The notes under the pieces: model-generated
What the model was told of the DNA's origin: nothing
Database searches by the model: none
Seen by the model: the letters and a program-made list of their open reading frames with translations, nothing else
Shown here: in pieces, positions 36,873 to 46,003 of the stretch
Layout of the letters: each line of letters opens with the position of its first letter
Numbering within the stretch: the stretch's first letter is position 1
Assembly (NCBI RefSeq): GCF_026241095.1
Contig: NZ_JAPFGB010000022.1
Location: 30,802-94,801 of the forward strand
Reading direction: 5' to 3'
From: Saccharopolyspora sp. NFXS83
Lineage (GTDB): Bacteria; Actinomycetota; Actinomycetes; Mycobacteriales; Pseudonocardiaceae
Length of the DNA: 64,000 nt
Translations under genes and position numbers: made by a program

Positions 36873-37565
36873 ATGACCGCGCGACTGGTCCTGTGGGACG
36901 TGGATCTGACCCTGATCGACGCGCGGAGCATCGGCGTCGACTGGTACCGCCGAGCTCTCTCCGAGGTCACCGGCGTGCGCTTGCAGCACGTGCCGGACAT
37001 GGCGGGCAAGACCGAACTGGCGATCACCGGCGAGGTGCTCGCGGCGCACGACGTCGACACCGCCGCGGACACCGTGGCGGCCATGTTCACAGCGCTGACG
37101 ACCGTGGTGCTCGCCGACCGGGACGCGTTGTCGTTGCGCGGCAACGCGATGCCGGGCGCCGCGCAAGCGCTCGCGGCGCTGGCCGAGGTGCCGGGCGTGG
37201 TGCAGAGCCTCGTCACCGGCAACCTCCCGGAGGTCGCGTTCCACAAGCTCGACGCGTTCGGCCTGCACCGGCACGTGGACTTCGACATCGGCGGGTTCGG
37301 CGCCGAGTCGCTGCACCGGCACGACCTGATCAGCACGGCCGTCGCGAAGGCCGCGGCCAAGCACGACGCGGAGTTCGCCCCGGAATCGGTGATCGTCGTG
37401 GGGGACACTCCGCGCGACGTGGCGGGGGCGCTGCACCACGGGGCGATCGCGGTCGGCGTGGCCTCCGGCCGCAGCGACGAGCAGGAACTGCGCGCGGCCG
37501 GGGCGCACGTCGTGCTTCCCGACCTCACCGACACGGACGCGGTCCTGAAAGCCGTCGCGGGCTGA
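36873..37565 (+). CDS. HAD-superfamily hydrolase (phosphoglycolate phosphatase-like)
   Basis: 230 residues. The nucleophile motif I is LVLWDVDLTLIDA (DxDxT), motif II is LVTGN, and motif III/IV is VVGDTPRDVAGALHHG. The helical cap lies between about residues 20 and 90. It is of the HAD subclass that removes phosphate from small sugars or glycolate. Start ATG 36873. Substrate cannot be assigned from sequence. Confidence 0.9.
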   Translation: MTARLVLWDVDLTLIDARSIGVDWYRRALSEVTGVRLQHVPDMAGKTELAITGEVLAAHDVDTAADTVAAMFTALTTVVLADRDALSLRGNAMPGAAQALAALAEVPGVVQSLVTGNLPEVAFHKLDAFGLHRHVDFDIGGFGAESLHRHDLISTAVAKAAAKHDAEFAPESVIVVGDTPRDVAGALHHGAIAVGVASGRSDEQELRAAGAHVVLPDLTDTDAVLKAVAG

Positions 37566-37682
37566 GCAGCCCGCGCCCCACCAGGCGAAGGAGGCAGTGA
37601 CCTCGGCGAGTGGTGCGGCGCGCTCCGCCGGGACCTGATCGGCCCAACGGGTCCGCACGAATGCGGCATTCTCGACGATCTC

Positions 37683-40373
37683 GTGCGCTATACGTGGGAG
37701 ATGGATCGCGCGGACGCCGCCAGAGAAGACGCCACCGAGCCGGACGACGACCTCGGGGAGCCGCCCGAACAGCAGCCGATGTCCCCGCTGGTCTCCCGGA
37801 ACTCCGTCCGGGGCGGCACCGTCGGTGGTTCCCTCTTCCAAATCGCCCAGTGGCACGGCGACTTGAATTCCGAGACGCCGACCGGTCCTCCCGCCGAGCT
37901 CGCGTCGGCCGCTCCCCGCCGCCCGTCGCTGTTCCTCGGCCGCGATCAGGAGCTGGAGTCCGTGCTGACCACGTCGAATCCGGTGTGCGTGGTGGCCGGC
38001 ATGGGCGGGGCGGGCAAGACCACGCTGGCGTTGGAGGCCGCGTACCGCTTGCGCGAACAGCAGGACTACTCGGGCGGGCTGCTGTTCCTGGACTGCCGCG
38101 GTTACCTCGGGAGCGACCGCCGGGACCACGAGGCTCCGATGGAGCTCGCGCAGGTGACGTCGAGCCTGCTCCACTGGCTCGGGGTGCACGATGCGCCGCA
38201 GGCGGAGGCGGCGACGAAGCGGTTGCAGCAGCGGTACGAGGAGTTCGCCGAGAAGGGGCTCCCGCTGCTGCTGGTGCTCGACGACCTCGGAACGAGGTTC
38301 GATCCGGAGCCGCTGCTGCCGGCGTCCCAGGTGCACCGGACGTTGATCACCACCCGCGATGCGGACCTCGTGCGGGACGCGGCGCTGATCCGGCTTCCGA
38401 AGATGTCCTCGGGTGCGGCGGCCGAGCTGCTGCGGGCGGAACTGGAGCGCGCGGCCCCGGACGATCCGAGGGCGCGGGACTCCGACGGGTTGCACGAGGT
38501 CGCCGAGCTGTGCGGGCGGTTACCGCTGGCGCTGTCGGTGATCGCCGCGATGCTGGGCCGGAGTCCGAAGCGGGAGTTGAGCGCGGTCGCCGCCCAGCTC
38601 GCCACGTCGCAGCGGCTCACCGTGCTGGATTCGGTGCGGTCGGCGTTCGAGTTGTCGGTCACGACGCTGCGGGAATCACCGGCCGAGACCGACCGGGAGG
38701 CCGCGGTGCTGTTCCAGCGGATGGGCTGCCTGCCGGGCAGCGAGTTCACCGATCGCAGCGCCGCCGCCCTGCTGGACGAGCCGGATCCGGCGCGGGCGTG
38801 GGCGCTGCTGGACCGGTTGTGCACGGCTCATCTGCTGGCGCCGGGCGGGCATTCCGATCAGGTCCGGTTCCCTGACCTCGCCGGGGAGTACGCGTCGAAG
38901 CTGTTCGGGGAACTCCCGTCGGGTCAGGACGCCGAGGCCCGGAACGGGTCGACGCTCTCGCAGCTGGACGTGCTGGTCCGGCTCGCGGAGAGCGCCGCGT
39001 CGTCCACCCGAGACGATATGTCCGCAGTGGATTCATCGGAGGACGCGCAGGCCGTGGCGCAGGCTTTTCAGCGGCTCGCCGCGGAGCACGACGCGCTGTG
39101 GACGCTCACCGCCCGCGCCGCGGACACGGCCGAGCGGGAGCCGGAACCTCCGGATACCGGTGCGCGCAGGCGGCTGTTGGCGGCGAGCCGCACGATCGCG
39201 GTCTCGCTGGTGGTGCTGTACGAACGCACCGGACGCGGACGGGAATCGCTGGCGACGTCGCGGCTGCTGCTGCGCGTCACGAGGGCGTTGGACGATCGCC
39301 GCGGCGAGTTCGACGCGTTCCTCGCGATGTGCCGCGGCCTGCTGGCCGTGGACGCCCGCACCGAGGCCGCCCAGTGCCTGCACGAGGCGAGCAAGCTCAC
39401 CCGGCAGCTCGACGGCTACCCGGCCGAGTTCATGCGGACCTTCGCGGAGCTGGCCTGCGAGGTGGGCGAGCTGGCGGCCGGCGCCGACGAGTACACCGGC
39501 CTGCTGGACCGGTACCGGAGGTCCGGGGACGTCGAAGGGCAGCTCGCCGCGCTGAGCGGGCTCGGTCGCGTCGCCTTCCTGCGCGACGACCTGCCGGAAG
39601 CCGTGCGCAGGCACGAGGAGGCACGGGACCTGGCGCAACGGCACGCTTTCGCGCCGCACGCGGAACGCGCGCTCAACGAGCTGGGCGAGTGCCACGCGCG
39701 GCTGGGCGACACCGCGCGCGCCGCCCGGTGCCACCGGGACGCGAAGCGGTCCGCCGAGCGGCGCGGATTCCCGCACGGCTCCGCGGTTTCGTCGCACCAC
39801 CTCGGTGATCTGCACCACGAGCAGGGCGAGGACGCCGAAGCACTGGAGTGCTACGCGGAGTCCGAGCGCCGCTACCGCGAAGCGGGCGACGCCGCTCGCG
39901 CGGACCGGCTGGTCGAGCTGATCCACGCGATGCGGACCGGCCCGGAGCGACCGGCCGTTCCGGCAGATCCGCCGCTACCGGTGGAACCGCCGCCGATCGC
40001 TTCCGCGCCGCAACGGGACCCGTCGACCGTGGTGCGATCCATGCTCGACGTGCTCGTGGGGCTGGTCGTGCTGACCGCGGCGCAGCTGTGGTCCGCGCGC
40101 GAGGGAGCCCCGTCCGTTCCGTGGACGTGGTGGGCGCTGGTCGTCCTGCTGCTCGCGATGGCCGTCGCACGCCGGTACGCGTACCGCTTCACCACGATCG
40201 GGCTGTCCCACTGGTCGTGGGCGCTGGACGTCCTGGCGTACGCGGCGGTACTCGGCTACTTCGCCTGGACCGCGCTCAACGCGGAGCAGGCGAACGCGGT
40301 GCTCGGCATCGTCGTTCTCCTGCTGTCCGGCGGGGTCACCGGCTTCGTCCTGCTCCGACGGCAGCCTCGCTGA
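37683..40373 (+). CDS. STAND NTPase (NB-ARC/TPR) with four C-terminal membrane helices
   Basis: 896 residues. The N-terminal 80 residues include a SRNSVRGGTVGGSLFQIAQW element, a short Gly-rich beta repeat often found ahead of NTPase modules in actinomycete STAND proteins. The NTPase has Walker A GMGGAGKTT (106-114), Walker B LLLVLDDLG (about 195-203), sensor TLITTRDADLV and the GLPLAL-type CGRLPLALSVIAAML. Helical repeats (TPR-like) fill about 450-755. Four transmembrane helices lie in about 785-892. STAND proteins sense ligands by their repeats and oligomerise; some are antiviral. A membrane-acting effector or signalling role is inferred. A GTG start at 37683 or ATG at 37701 is possible. 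Confidence 0.82.
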   Translation: MRYTWEMDRADAAREDATEPDDDLGEPPEQQPMSPLVSRNSVRGGTVGGSLFQIAQWHGDLNSETPTGPPAELASAAPRRPSLFLGRDQELESVLTTSNPVCVVAGMGGAGKTTLALEAAYRLREQQDYSGGLLFLDCRGYLGSDRRDHEAPMELAQVTSSLLHWLGVHDAPQAEAATKRLQQRYEEFAEKGLPLLLVLDDLGTRFDPEPLLPASQVHRTLITTRDADLVRDAALIRLPKMSSGAAAELLRAELERAAPDDPRARDSDGLHEVAELCGRLPLALSVIAAMLGRSPKRELSAVAAQLATSQRLTVLDSVRSAFELSVTTLRESPAETDREAAVLFQRMGCLPGSEFTDRSAAALLDEPDPARAWALLDRLCTAHLLAPGGHSDQVRFPDLAGEYASKLFGELPSGQDAEARNGSTLSQLDVLVRLAESAASSTRDDMSAVDSSEDAQAVAQAFQRLAAEHDALWTLTARAADTAEREPEPPDTGARRRLLAASRTIAVSLVVLYERTGRGRESLATSRLLLRVTRALDDRRGEFDAFLAMCRGLLAVDARTEAAQCLHEASKLTRQLDGYPAEFMRTFAELACEVGELAAGADEYTGLLDRYRRSGDVEGQLAALSGLGRVAFLRDDLPEAVRRHEEARDLAQRHAFAPHAERALNELGECHARLGDTARAARCHRDAKRSAERRGFPHGSAVSSHHLGDLHHEQGEDAEALECYAESERRYREAGDAARADRLVELIHAMRTGPERPAVPADPPLPVEPPPIASAPQRDPSTVVRSMLDVLVGLVVLTAAQLWSAREGAPSVPWTWWALVVLLLAMAVARRYAYRFTTIGLSHWSWALDVLAYAAVLGYFAWTALNAEQANAVLGIVVLLLSGGVTGFVLLRRQPR

Positions 40374-40452
40374 TCGACCCGGGCGAGAAAGACGGCCGTC
40401 CGCACCCGGAGGCGCGAGCGGCCGTTCGTCCACTCGCCGGAGAAACCGGCAC

Positions 40453-42201
40453 TCAACCCCGGACGGTCTGCACGAGGTGGCCGACGGCCTTGTCGACGTC
40501 GATCTCCTCGCGCTCGCCGGTGCGGCGGTCCTTGACCTCCACGACGCCCTTCGCGAGCCCCTTGCCGACGACGAGGATCGTGGGCACGCCCACGAGTTCC
40601 GCGTCGGCGAACTTCACGCCGGGCGAGGAGGTGCGGTCGTCCAGAAGCACCCGCACGCCTGCCTCGTCGAGTTCGGCGGCGAGGCGCTCACCGCCTTCGC
40701 GGACCGCCTCGTCCTTGCCCGCGACGACCACGTGCACGTCGGCGGGGGCGACCTCGCGCGGCCACACCAGGCCCAGCTCGTCGTGGCTCTGCTCGGCGAT
40801 CGCGGCGACCAGCCGGGACACGCCGACGCCGTAGGAGCCCATCGTGATCCGCTTCGGCTTGCCGTCCTGGCCGAGGGCGTCCAGGCCGAACGCGTCGGCG
40901 TACTTGCGGCCGAGCTGGAAGATGTGGCCGATCTCGATGCCGCGGGCCGCGACCAGCGTGCCGCCGCCGTCCGGCGCGGCGTCGCCCTCGCGGACCTCGG
41001 CGGCCTCGATGGTGCCGTCGGGGGTGAAGTCGCGACCGCAGACCAGGTCCACGACGTGGTGCCCGACCTGGTCGGCGCCGGTGACCCACGCGGTGCCGCT
41101 GACCACGCGCGGGTCGGCGAGGTAGCGGATCCCGTTGTCCTGCAGGGCCTTCGGACCGATGTAGCCCTTCACCAGGAACGGGTTCGCGGCGAAGTCGGCC
41201 TCGTCGACCAGCTCGACCTCGGCGGGTTCGACGGCCGCTTCGAGCCGCTTGAAGTCGACCTCGCGGTCGCCGGGGACGGCGACGGCCAGCAGTTGCCACT
41301 TCTCCGCGCCGGGCTCGCGGGTCTTGACGAGCACGTTCTTGAGCGTGTCGGCGGCGGTGAAGGTGCGGCCCAGCTCGGCGGCGTTGAGGAAGTCCACCAG
41401 CGACTCGATGGTCGGCGTGCCGGGTGTGCTGTGCACCTGCGCGACCGGCTTGTCCTCGATGGACTCGGCCGCGGGCACCGGGGTCACGACGGCCTCGACG
41501 TTCGCGGCGTAGCCGGAATCGGTGCTGCGCACGAAGGTGTCCTCGCCGGTCGGGCTCTCCGCGAGGAATTCCTCGGACGCGGACCCGCCCATCGCGCCGG
41601 AGGTCGCGGCGACGATCACGTAGCGCAGGCCCACCCGGTCGAAGATCCGGACGTAGGCGTCGCGGTGCAGCCGGTAGGAGTTCGACAGGCCGTCGTCGTC
41701 GATGTCGAAGGAGTAGGAGTCCTTCATGACGAACTCGCGCCCGCGCAGGATGCCCGCGCGGGGCCGTTCCTCGTCCCGGTACTTGGTCTGGATCTGGTAC
41801 AGCACGACCGGGTAGTCCTTGTAGGAGTTGTACTCGCCCTTGACGGTGAGCGCGAACAACTCCTCGTGCGTCGGCCCCAGCAGGTAGTCGCCGCCCTTGC
41901 GGTCCTTGAGCCGGAACAGCTGCGGGCCGTACTCGGTCCAGCGGTTCGTCTGCTCGTAGGGTTCGCGCGGCAGCAGCGCGGGGAGGTGGATCTCCTGGGC
42001 GCCGATGGCGTCCATCTCCTGGCGCACGACCTCTTCGACGTTGCGCAGCACCCGCAGGCCCAGCGGCAGCCACGAGTAGATGCCCGGCGCGATGCGGCGC
42101 ACGTATCCGGCGCGCACGAGCAGTTTGTGGCTCGGCACCTCGGCGTCGGCCGGATCCTCGCGCAGGGTACGCAAGAACAACGTCGACATCCTCGTGATCA
42201 C
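40453..42201 (-). CDS. proS: Prolyl-tRNA synthetase
   Basis: 582 residues; bacterial-type ProS with the editing (INS/YbaK-like) domain at about 225-400. Class II motifs are present: motif 2 near [26 protein letters not shown] and motif 3 [17 protein letters not shown]. The anticodon domain follows (about 475-582). It charges tRNA-Pro. The GTG at 42201 (VITRMST) has GAGGAG about ten bases upstream; the ATG at 42189 is the alternative. The frame stays open to 42609 but the extra part is non-conserved. Confidence 0.96.
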   Translation of the reverse strand: MITRMSTLFLRTLREDPADAEVPSHKLLVRAGYVRRIAPGIYSWLPLGLRVLRNVEEVVRQEMDAIGAQEIHLPALLPREPYEQTNRWTEYGPQLFRLKDRKGGDYLLGPTHEELFALTVKGEYNSYKDYPVVLYQIQTKYRDEERPRAGILRGREFVMKDSYSFDIDDDGLSNSYRLHRDAYVRIFDRVGLRYVIVAATSGAMGGSASEEFLAESPTGEDTFVRSTDSGYAANVEAVVTPVPAAESIEDKPVAQVHSTPGTPTIESLVDFLNAAELGRTFTAADTLKNVLVKTREPGAEKWQLLAVAVPGDREVDFKRLEAAVEPAEVELVDEADFAANPFLVKGYIGPKALQDNGIRYLADPRVVSGTAWVTGADQVGHHVVDLVCGRDFTPDGTIEAAEVREGDAAPDGGGTLVAARGIEIGHIFQLGRKYADAFGLDALGQDGKPKRITMGSYGVGVSRLVAAIAEQSHDELGLVWPREVAPADVHVVVAGKDEAVREGGERLAAELDEAGVRVLLDDRTSSPGVKFADAELVGVPTILVVGKGLAKGVVEVKDRRTGEREEIDVDKAVGHLVQTVRG

Positions 42202-42382
42202 GGCGGGCGCTCCTCGGGCGGGTAGAGAACTGCGGAATACCGGAGGTCCACGTGGTGGAACGCTCGGTCCTCGCAGGGTAGCGGCCACCACCGGGGTCAC
42301 CGCCAGCGGATTGCCCGCGCCCGGGACGCGCCCGCGACGCCGATTCCCGCAGGGTCGACCGGGGTCACTACCCTGATCGCTC

Positions 42383-43126
42383 GTGCTGGTGCTGCTGCCT
42401 CCTTCCGAGACCAAGGCCGCGGGCGGCGACGGTCCGCCGCTGGATCTGGACGCGCTGTCCTGCCCGGAGCTCACCCCGACGCGGCGGAAGCTGGCGGAGG
42501 CGCTGCGCTCGCTCGCCGACGACGTCCCGGCGAGCCTGTCCGCGCTGGGCCTCTCACCTCGCCAATCCGGCGAGGTGGAGCGCAACGCGGCGTTGTTCGA
42601 CTCCCCCACCGCCCCTGCGCTGGAGCGCTACACCGGAGTGCTGTTCGACGCGCTGGACGTCGCGTCGCTGCCGGCGGCCGAGCGGGCTCGGGCGGACGCG
42701 CGGTTGGCGGTGGCCTCCGCGCTGTTCGGCTTGGTGCGCGGCGGCGACCCGATCCCGGCGTACCGCTTGTCGGCGGGCAGCTCGATGCCCGGTTTCGGCA
42801 CGTTGCGCGGGGTGTGGCGCCCGGTGCTGGAGCCGGTGCTGGGCGAGTCCGGGCAGCTGGTGGTGGATCTGCGTTCCGGCGCGTACGCGGCGCTGGCGCG
42901 GGTGCCGGGCGCGGTCGACGTCCAGGTGCTGGCGGAGAACGCGCGCGGCGAGCGCAAGGTCGTCAGCCACCACAACAAGTCCCACAAGGGCCGCTTGGCC
43001 CGCGTGCTCGCCGCCACCCTCGACGAGCCCACCTCGGTGCACGACGTGATCGACCTGGCCCGTCGAGCCGACATGCGGGTGGAACACCCGTCGGAGACCT
43101 CCCTCACCATCGTGCTCCCGGCCTGA
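42383..43126 (+). CDS. yaaA: Peroxide-stress protein YaaA family
   Basis: 247 residues from GTG 42383. Family motifs: [10 protein letters not shown] at the N-terminus, [11 protein letters not shown], the [10 protein letters not shown] segment, [10 protein letters not shown] and the C-terminal [13 protein letters not shown], which contains the DNA-binding helix-hairpin-helix-like part of the E. coli YaaA/DUF328 fold. In E. coli it limits iron-dependent oxidative damage. It is divergent from proS with a 181-base intergenic region and is followed by repeat copy B. Confidence 0.93.
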   Translation: MLVLLPPSETKAAGGDGPPLDLDALSCPELTPTRRKLAEALRSLADDVPASLSALGLSPRQSGEVERNAALFDSPTAPALERYTGVLFDALDVASLPAAERARADARLAVASALFGLVRGGDPIPAYRLSAGSSMPGFGTLRGVWRPVLEPVLGESGQLVVDLRSGAYAALARVPGAVDVQVLAENARGERKVVSHHNKSHKGRLARVLAATLDEPTSVHDVIDLARRADMRVEHPSETSLTIVLPA

Positions 43127-43154
43127 CACGCGCACGAGATCGCGTTTGTTCGGC

Positions 43155-43345
43155 GGACCGTGCCTCAAGGCGGCGAAGCAAGCCTGCCTTGCGGCCGAAG
43201 GCCGTGCCTGGATGCGCGCCAGCGCATAGCCCACGTCACAAAGCCGACCACCGGCGGGTTCTCAGCTGTCTTCTTGCGAGGACAGCATTTTCCCTCGTGG
43301 CGGAGCCACTTGGGGAAATGATCGCGCAGCGAGAAGACAGCGGAG
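43155..43345. repeat. Interspersed repeat copy B: partial tandem unit plus 85-nt nested hairpin
   Basis: One partial 63-bp unit and GATGCGCGCCAGCGCATAG, GCCCACGTC lead into the hairpin at 43261-43345, exactly as in copy A. The outer arms keep pairing through a T-G wobble. In the inner stem the first pair is A-T here and T-A in copy A, a compensatory change. It lies after yaaA and about 260 bases before the helicase start. Confidence 0.85.
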
Positions 43346-43605
43346 GTTCCGCTAGCCCACCCCCCACCCACCCAAACCATGATCAAGATCTAAGCGTCAG
43401 CTAGACTCGGGGAGCACTGGACAAGGCGACCGCCTGGGACCAAGCCCGACGAGTCAAGCCGGACGTTCACCCCGATCCCCCCCCTCTCCGGCTCCGGTGC
43501 TCCCCGCCATCCACCAGCGGCGCCCCAGTCGCGCCGGGCTCGTCCTTGTGATCAGCGCGCGACCGCGCGGCCTCCCCGAGACGTGCCAGTTCCCGGAGGT
43601 TCGCT
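43346..43605 (+). promoter_or_regulatory. Leader region of the DEAD-box helicase gene
   Basis: 260 bases between repeat B and the GTG at 43606. ATGATCAAGAT (about 43379) is followed by TAGACT (about 43402), a good -10 hexamer, which would give a 5' untranslated region of nearly 200 bases. Long leaders are common for RNA-helicase genes under cold or autoregulatory control. No defined riboswitch fold was recognised. Confidence 0.4.
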
Positions 43606-45192
43606 GTGCGTCCCAGTTCGTCCCCCGCTGCCCGTTCCCGGCGCCCCCGCCGCCGCGGCCCGGCCAAGCCCGCCGCGCCCGCCGCGCCGAGCCTGTTCGA
43701 CCAGGTCGGCGTGACCGCGGTCGACCCGGCCCCGTTCGACTCGCTGGGCCTGCCGCAGAAGCTCGTGGCGAGCCTCGCCGAGGCTGGCCTCACGGAGGCG
43801 TTCCCGATCCAGGCCGCGACCATCCCGGACGCGCTGAGCGGGCGCGACGTGCTGGGCCGCGGCCAGACCGGTTCCGGCAAGACCCTCGCGTTCGGGCTGC
43901 CGCTGCTGGCGATGCAGCGCGGCAACGCCCGCGCGATCCACCCGCGCGGCCTGGTGCTGGTGCCGACGCGGGAACTGGCCACCCAGGTCACGAACGCGCT
44001 GAAGCCGCTGGCGAAGTCGCTGGGGCTGTACGTGCGCGAGGTCGTCGGCGGCATGCCGTTCAACCGGCAGGCCGACACGCTGCGCCGAGGCGTGGACGTG
44101 CTCGTCGCCACCCCGGGCCGGCTGTCCGACCACGTGCGCCAGGGCACTTGCGTGCTGTCCGAAGTGGAGCGCACCGCGCTCGACGAAGCCGACCAGATGG
44201 CCGACATGGGCTTCCTGCCGCAGGTCCGCGACATCCTCGACCTGATCCCCGCCAACGGCCAGCGCCTGCTGTTCTCCGCGACCCTCGACGGCGACGTCGA
44301 CAAGCTGGTGCGCGAGTACATGACCGACCCGGTGGTGCACTCGCTGGCGCCGCCCGCGGCCAGCGTGGACAGCATGGACCACCACCAGTTCCTGGTGTCG
44401 GCGGACGACAAGCTCAATGTGCTGTCCCGCATCGCCGCCCGCGACGGCCGCACGATCATGTTCGTGCGCACCAAGCACCACGCCGACCGGCTGACGAAGA
44501 AGCTGCGCTCCTCCGGGGTGCGCGCGGGCGCGCTGCACGGCGGCAAGGCGCAGAACGCCCGGACCCGGATCCTCGACGAGTTCCGCGCGGGCACCACCGA
44601 AACGCTGGTCGCGACGAACGTGGCGGCCCGCGGCATCCACGTCGACGACGTGAGCCTGGTGGTGCACGTGGAGCCGCCGGCGGACCCGAAGGACTACCTG
44701 CACCGCGCCGGGCGGACCGCGCGAGCCGGTGCGACGGGCACGGTCGTGACGATCGTGACCGACGACCAGAAGCGCGCGTTCCAGCAGATGGCCACCAAGG
44801 CCGGCGTCACCGCGACGACGACGAAGATCGCCCCGCAGGACGCGGAACTGGTGCGGCTGACCGGTGCTCGGGAACCCAGCGGCGTCGCCGTCGCCGAACC
44901 GCGCAAGGACACCCCCCGCGGTGGCGGCGCGCGCAGCGGCTCGGGCCAGGGCCGACGTCAGGGCGGCGGCCGTGGTCGCGGCGAGGGGCAGGGTCAGGTG
45001 CGGTCGCGGGAAGGCCAGGACCGGCGTCCGTCCAGGGACGACCGTCCCGCGCGCGGCGACCAGCGCGGCCGTCCGGCCTGGGAGGACCAGCGGGGCGGCG
45101 CACCGCGCGGCGGCGACCGGGGCAGGCGCACCGGCGGCGGCCCGAACGCCCGCACCGGCCAGCGCCCCCAGCGCTCCCGCCAGTCCTGGTGA
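43606..45192 (+). CDS. DEAD-box ATP-dependent RNA helicase
   Basis: 528 residues from GTG 43606. All helicase motifs are seen: Q motif (FDSLGLPQKLV ... AFPIQAATIP), motif I GQTGSGKT, Ia PTRELA, motif II DEAD (LDEADQMADMG), motif III SAT (FSATLDG), motif V VAARGIHVDDV and motif VI HRAGRTARAG. The C-terminal 90 residues are RGG/Gly/Arg-rich, for RNA binding. It likely remodels rRNA or mRNA, for instance in cold stress (inference). The basic N-terminal 30 residues are disordered. It sits between repeat copies B and C. Confidence 0.95.
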   Translation: MRPSSSPAARSRRPRRRGPAKPAAPAAPSLFDQVGVTAVDPAPFDSLGLPQKLVASLAEAGLTEAFPIQAATIPDALSGRDVLGRGQTGSGKTLAFGLPLLAMQRGNARAIHPRGLVLVPTRELATQVTNALKPLAKSLGLYVREVVGGMPFNRQADTLRRGVDVLVATPGRLSDHVRQGTCVLSEVERTALDEADQMADMGFLPQVRDILDLIPANGQRLLFSATLDGDVDKLVREYMTDPVVHSLAPPAASVDSMDHHQFLVSADDKLNVLSRIAARDGRTIMFVRTKHHADRLTKKLRSSGVRAGALHGGKAQNARTRILDEFRAGTTETLVATNVAARGIHVDDVSLVVHVEPPADPKDYLHRAGRTARAGATGTVVTIVTDDQKRAFQQMATKAGVTATTTKIAPQDAELVRLTGAREPSGVAVAEPRKDTPRGGGARSGSGQGRRQGGGRGRGEGQGQVRSREGQDRRPSRDDRPARGDQRGRPAWEDQRGGAPRGGDRGRRTGGGPNARTGQRPQRSRQSW

Positions 45193-45240
45193 TGCGGGGG
45201 GCCTCGCTCTGCTCTGGTGGTCATCTGGCGGGTGACCGAG

Positions 45241-45470
45241 TTTTCGACGTGGGCTATGCGCTTCGCGCATCCAGGCACGGCCTTCGGCCGCAAAGCAAGC
45301 ATCGCTTCGCCGCCCACTGCACGGCTTCGCCGCAAAGGCACGGCCTTCGGCCGCAAGGCAAGCATCGCTTCGCCGCCCACTGCACGGCTTCGCCGCAAAG
45401 GCACGGCCTTCGGCCGCAAAGCAAGCATCGCTTCGCTCGCCCGGTTTCGCCGCGCGGCATGGCTTGTGGC
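45241..45470 (-). repeat. Interspersed repeat copy C: three 63-bp tandem units, inverted, hairpin missing
   Basis: Units start at 45274, 45337 and 45400 with an exact 63-base period; the first two are nearly identical and the third diverges after about 45 bases. Each carries GGCACGGCCTTCGGCCGC and TGCACGGCTTCGCCGC. The block is preceded by GACGTGGGC, TATGCGC-TTC-GCGCAT (45246-45270), the inverted form of the A/B boundary, but the 85-nt hairpin is absent. There is no variable spacer, so it is not a CRISPR array. It lies between two plus-strand genes. Confidence 0.88.
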
Positions 45471-45534
45471 CGTGAGGCGTGGTTTCGTCGGTGAGAAGGC
45501 GTGGATCCGCATCCGTTGAAGGGAAACCTGAGTC

Positions 45535-45951
45535 GTGGCGTCGTCGCGCACCGTGTCGTTGTCCGAGGCGAGCGCTGAATTCCTGGCGTTCTGGGCGGAG
45601 CCGCACGTGTGCACGTTGACGACGGTGCGCGCGGACGGCACGCCGCACGTGGTGCCGGTGAACTCCACGCTGGACGTCGCGACGGGGACCGCGCGGGTGC
45701 TGAGCTCGCGCGATTCGCACAAGGCGCGGCAGGTCCGCGCGGCCGGTGACGCCGGGGCGCGAGTGGCGCTGTGCCAGGTGGCCGGACGCCGCTGGTCCAC
45801 GCTGGAGGGCGTCGCGGTGGTCCGGGACGATCCGGCCGTGGTCACCGACGCGGAGGCCCGCGCCACCGACCGCTACGGGCGCCCGCCCCGGAAGAACCCG
45901 AACCGCGTCATCCTGGAGATCACCGTCACGCGGGCCTTGAGCAACCTCTGA
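45535..45951 (+). CDS. Pyridoxamine 5'-phosphate oxidase-like F420/flavin-binding protein
   Basis: 138 residues from GTG 45535. The split beta-barrel is indicated by HVCTLTTVRADGTPHVVPVN, VLSSRDSHKARQVRAAG and VALCQVAGRRWSTLEGVAVV. This short form belongs to the actinobacterial F420-dependent or heme/flavin PPOX group (TIGR03618-like). It likely binds a deazaflavin or flavin and reduces an unknown substrate. The gene starts about 65 bases after repeat copy C, so its promoter probably lies at the repeat edge. Confidence 0.85.
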   Translation: MASSRTVSLSEASAEFLAFWAEPHVCTLTTVRADGTPHVVPVNSTLDVATGTARVLSSRDSHKARQVRAAGDAGARVALCQVAGRRWSTLEGVAVVRDDPAVVTDAEARATDRYGRPPRKNPNRVILEITVTRALSNL

Positions 45952-46003
45952 CGCCGCGCGGATTCGTGCCGCCCATCGGGGAAGCCCCCGTGCGCGAGAC
46001 GAC

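Noticed and set aside
42202..42382. T-box or other riboswitch ahead of proS
   Set aside because: No conserved T-box sequence or antiterminator stem could be identified; the region looks like a simple divergent promoter.
45274..45470. CRISPR-like repeat array
   Set aside because: The 63-base units are contiguous with no variable spacers, no leader and no cas genes.
45217..45519. A repeated-peptide gene over the tandem units
   Set aside because: The 21-residue repeat arises because the unit length is a multiple of three; it is open on both strands and occurs in other intergenic copies.
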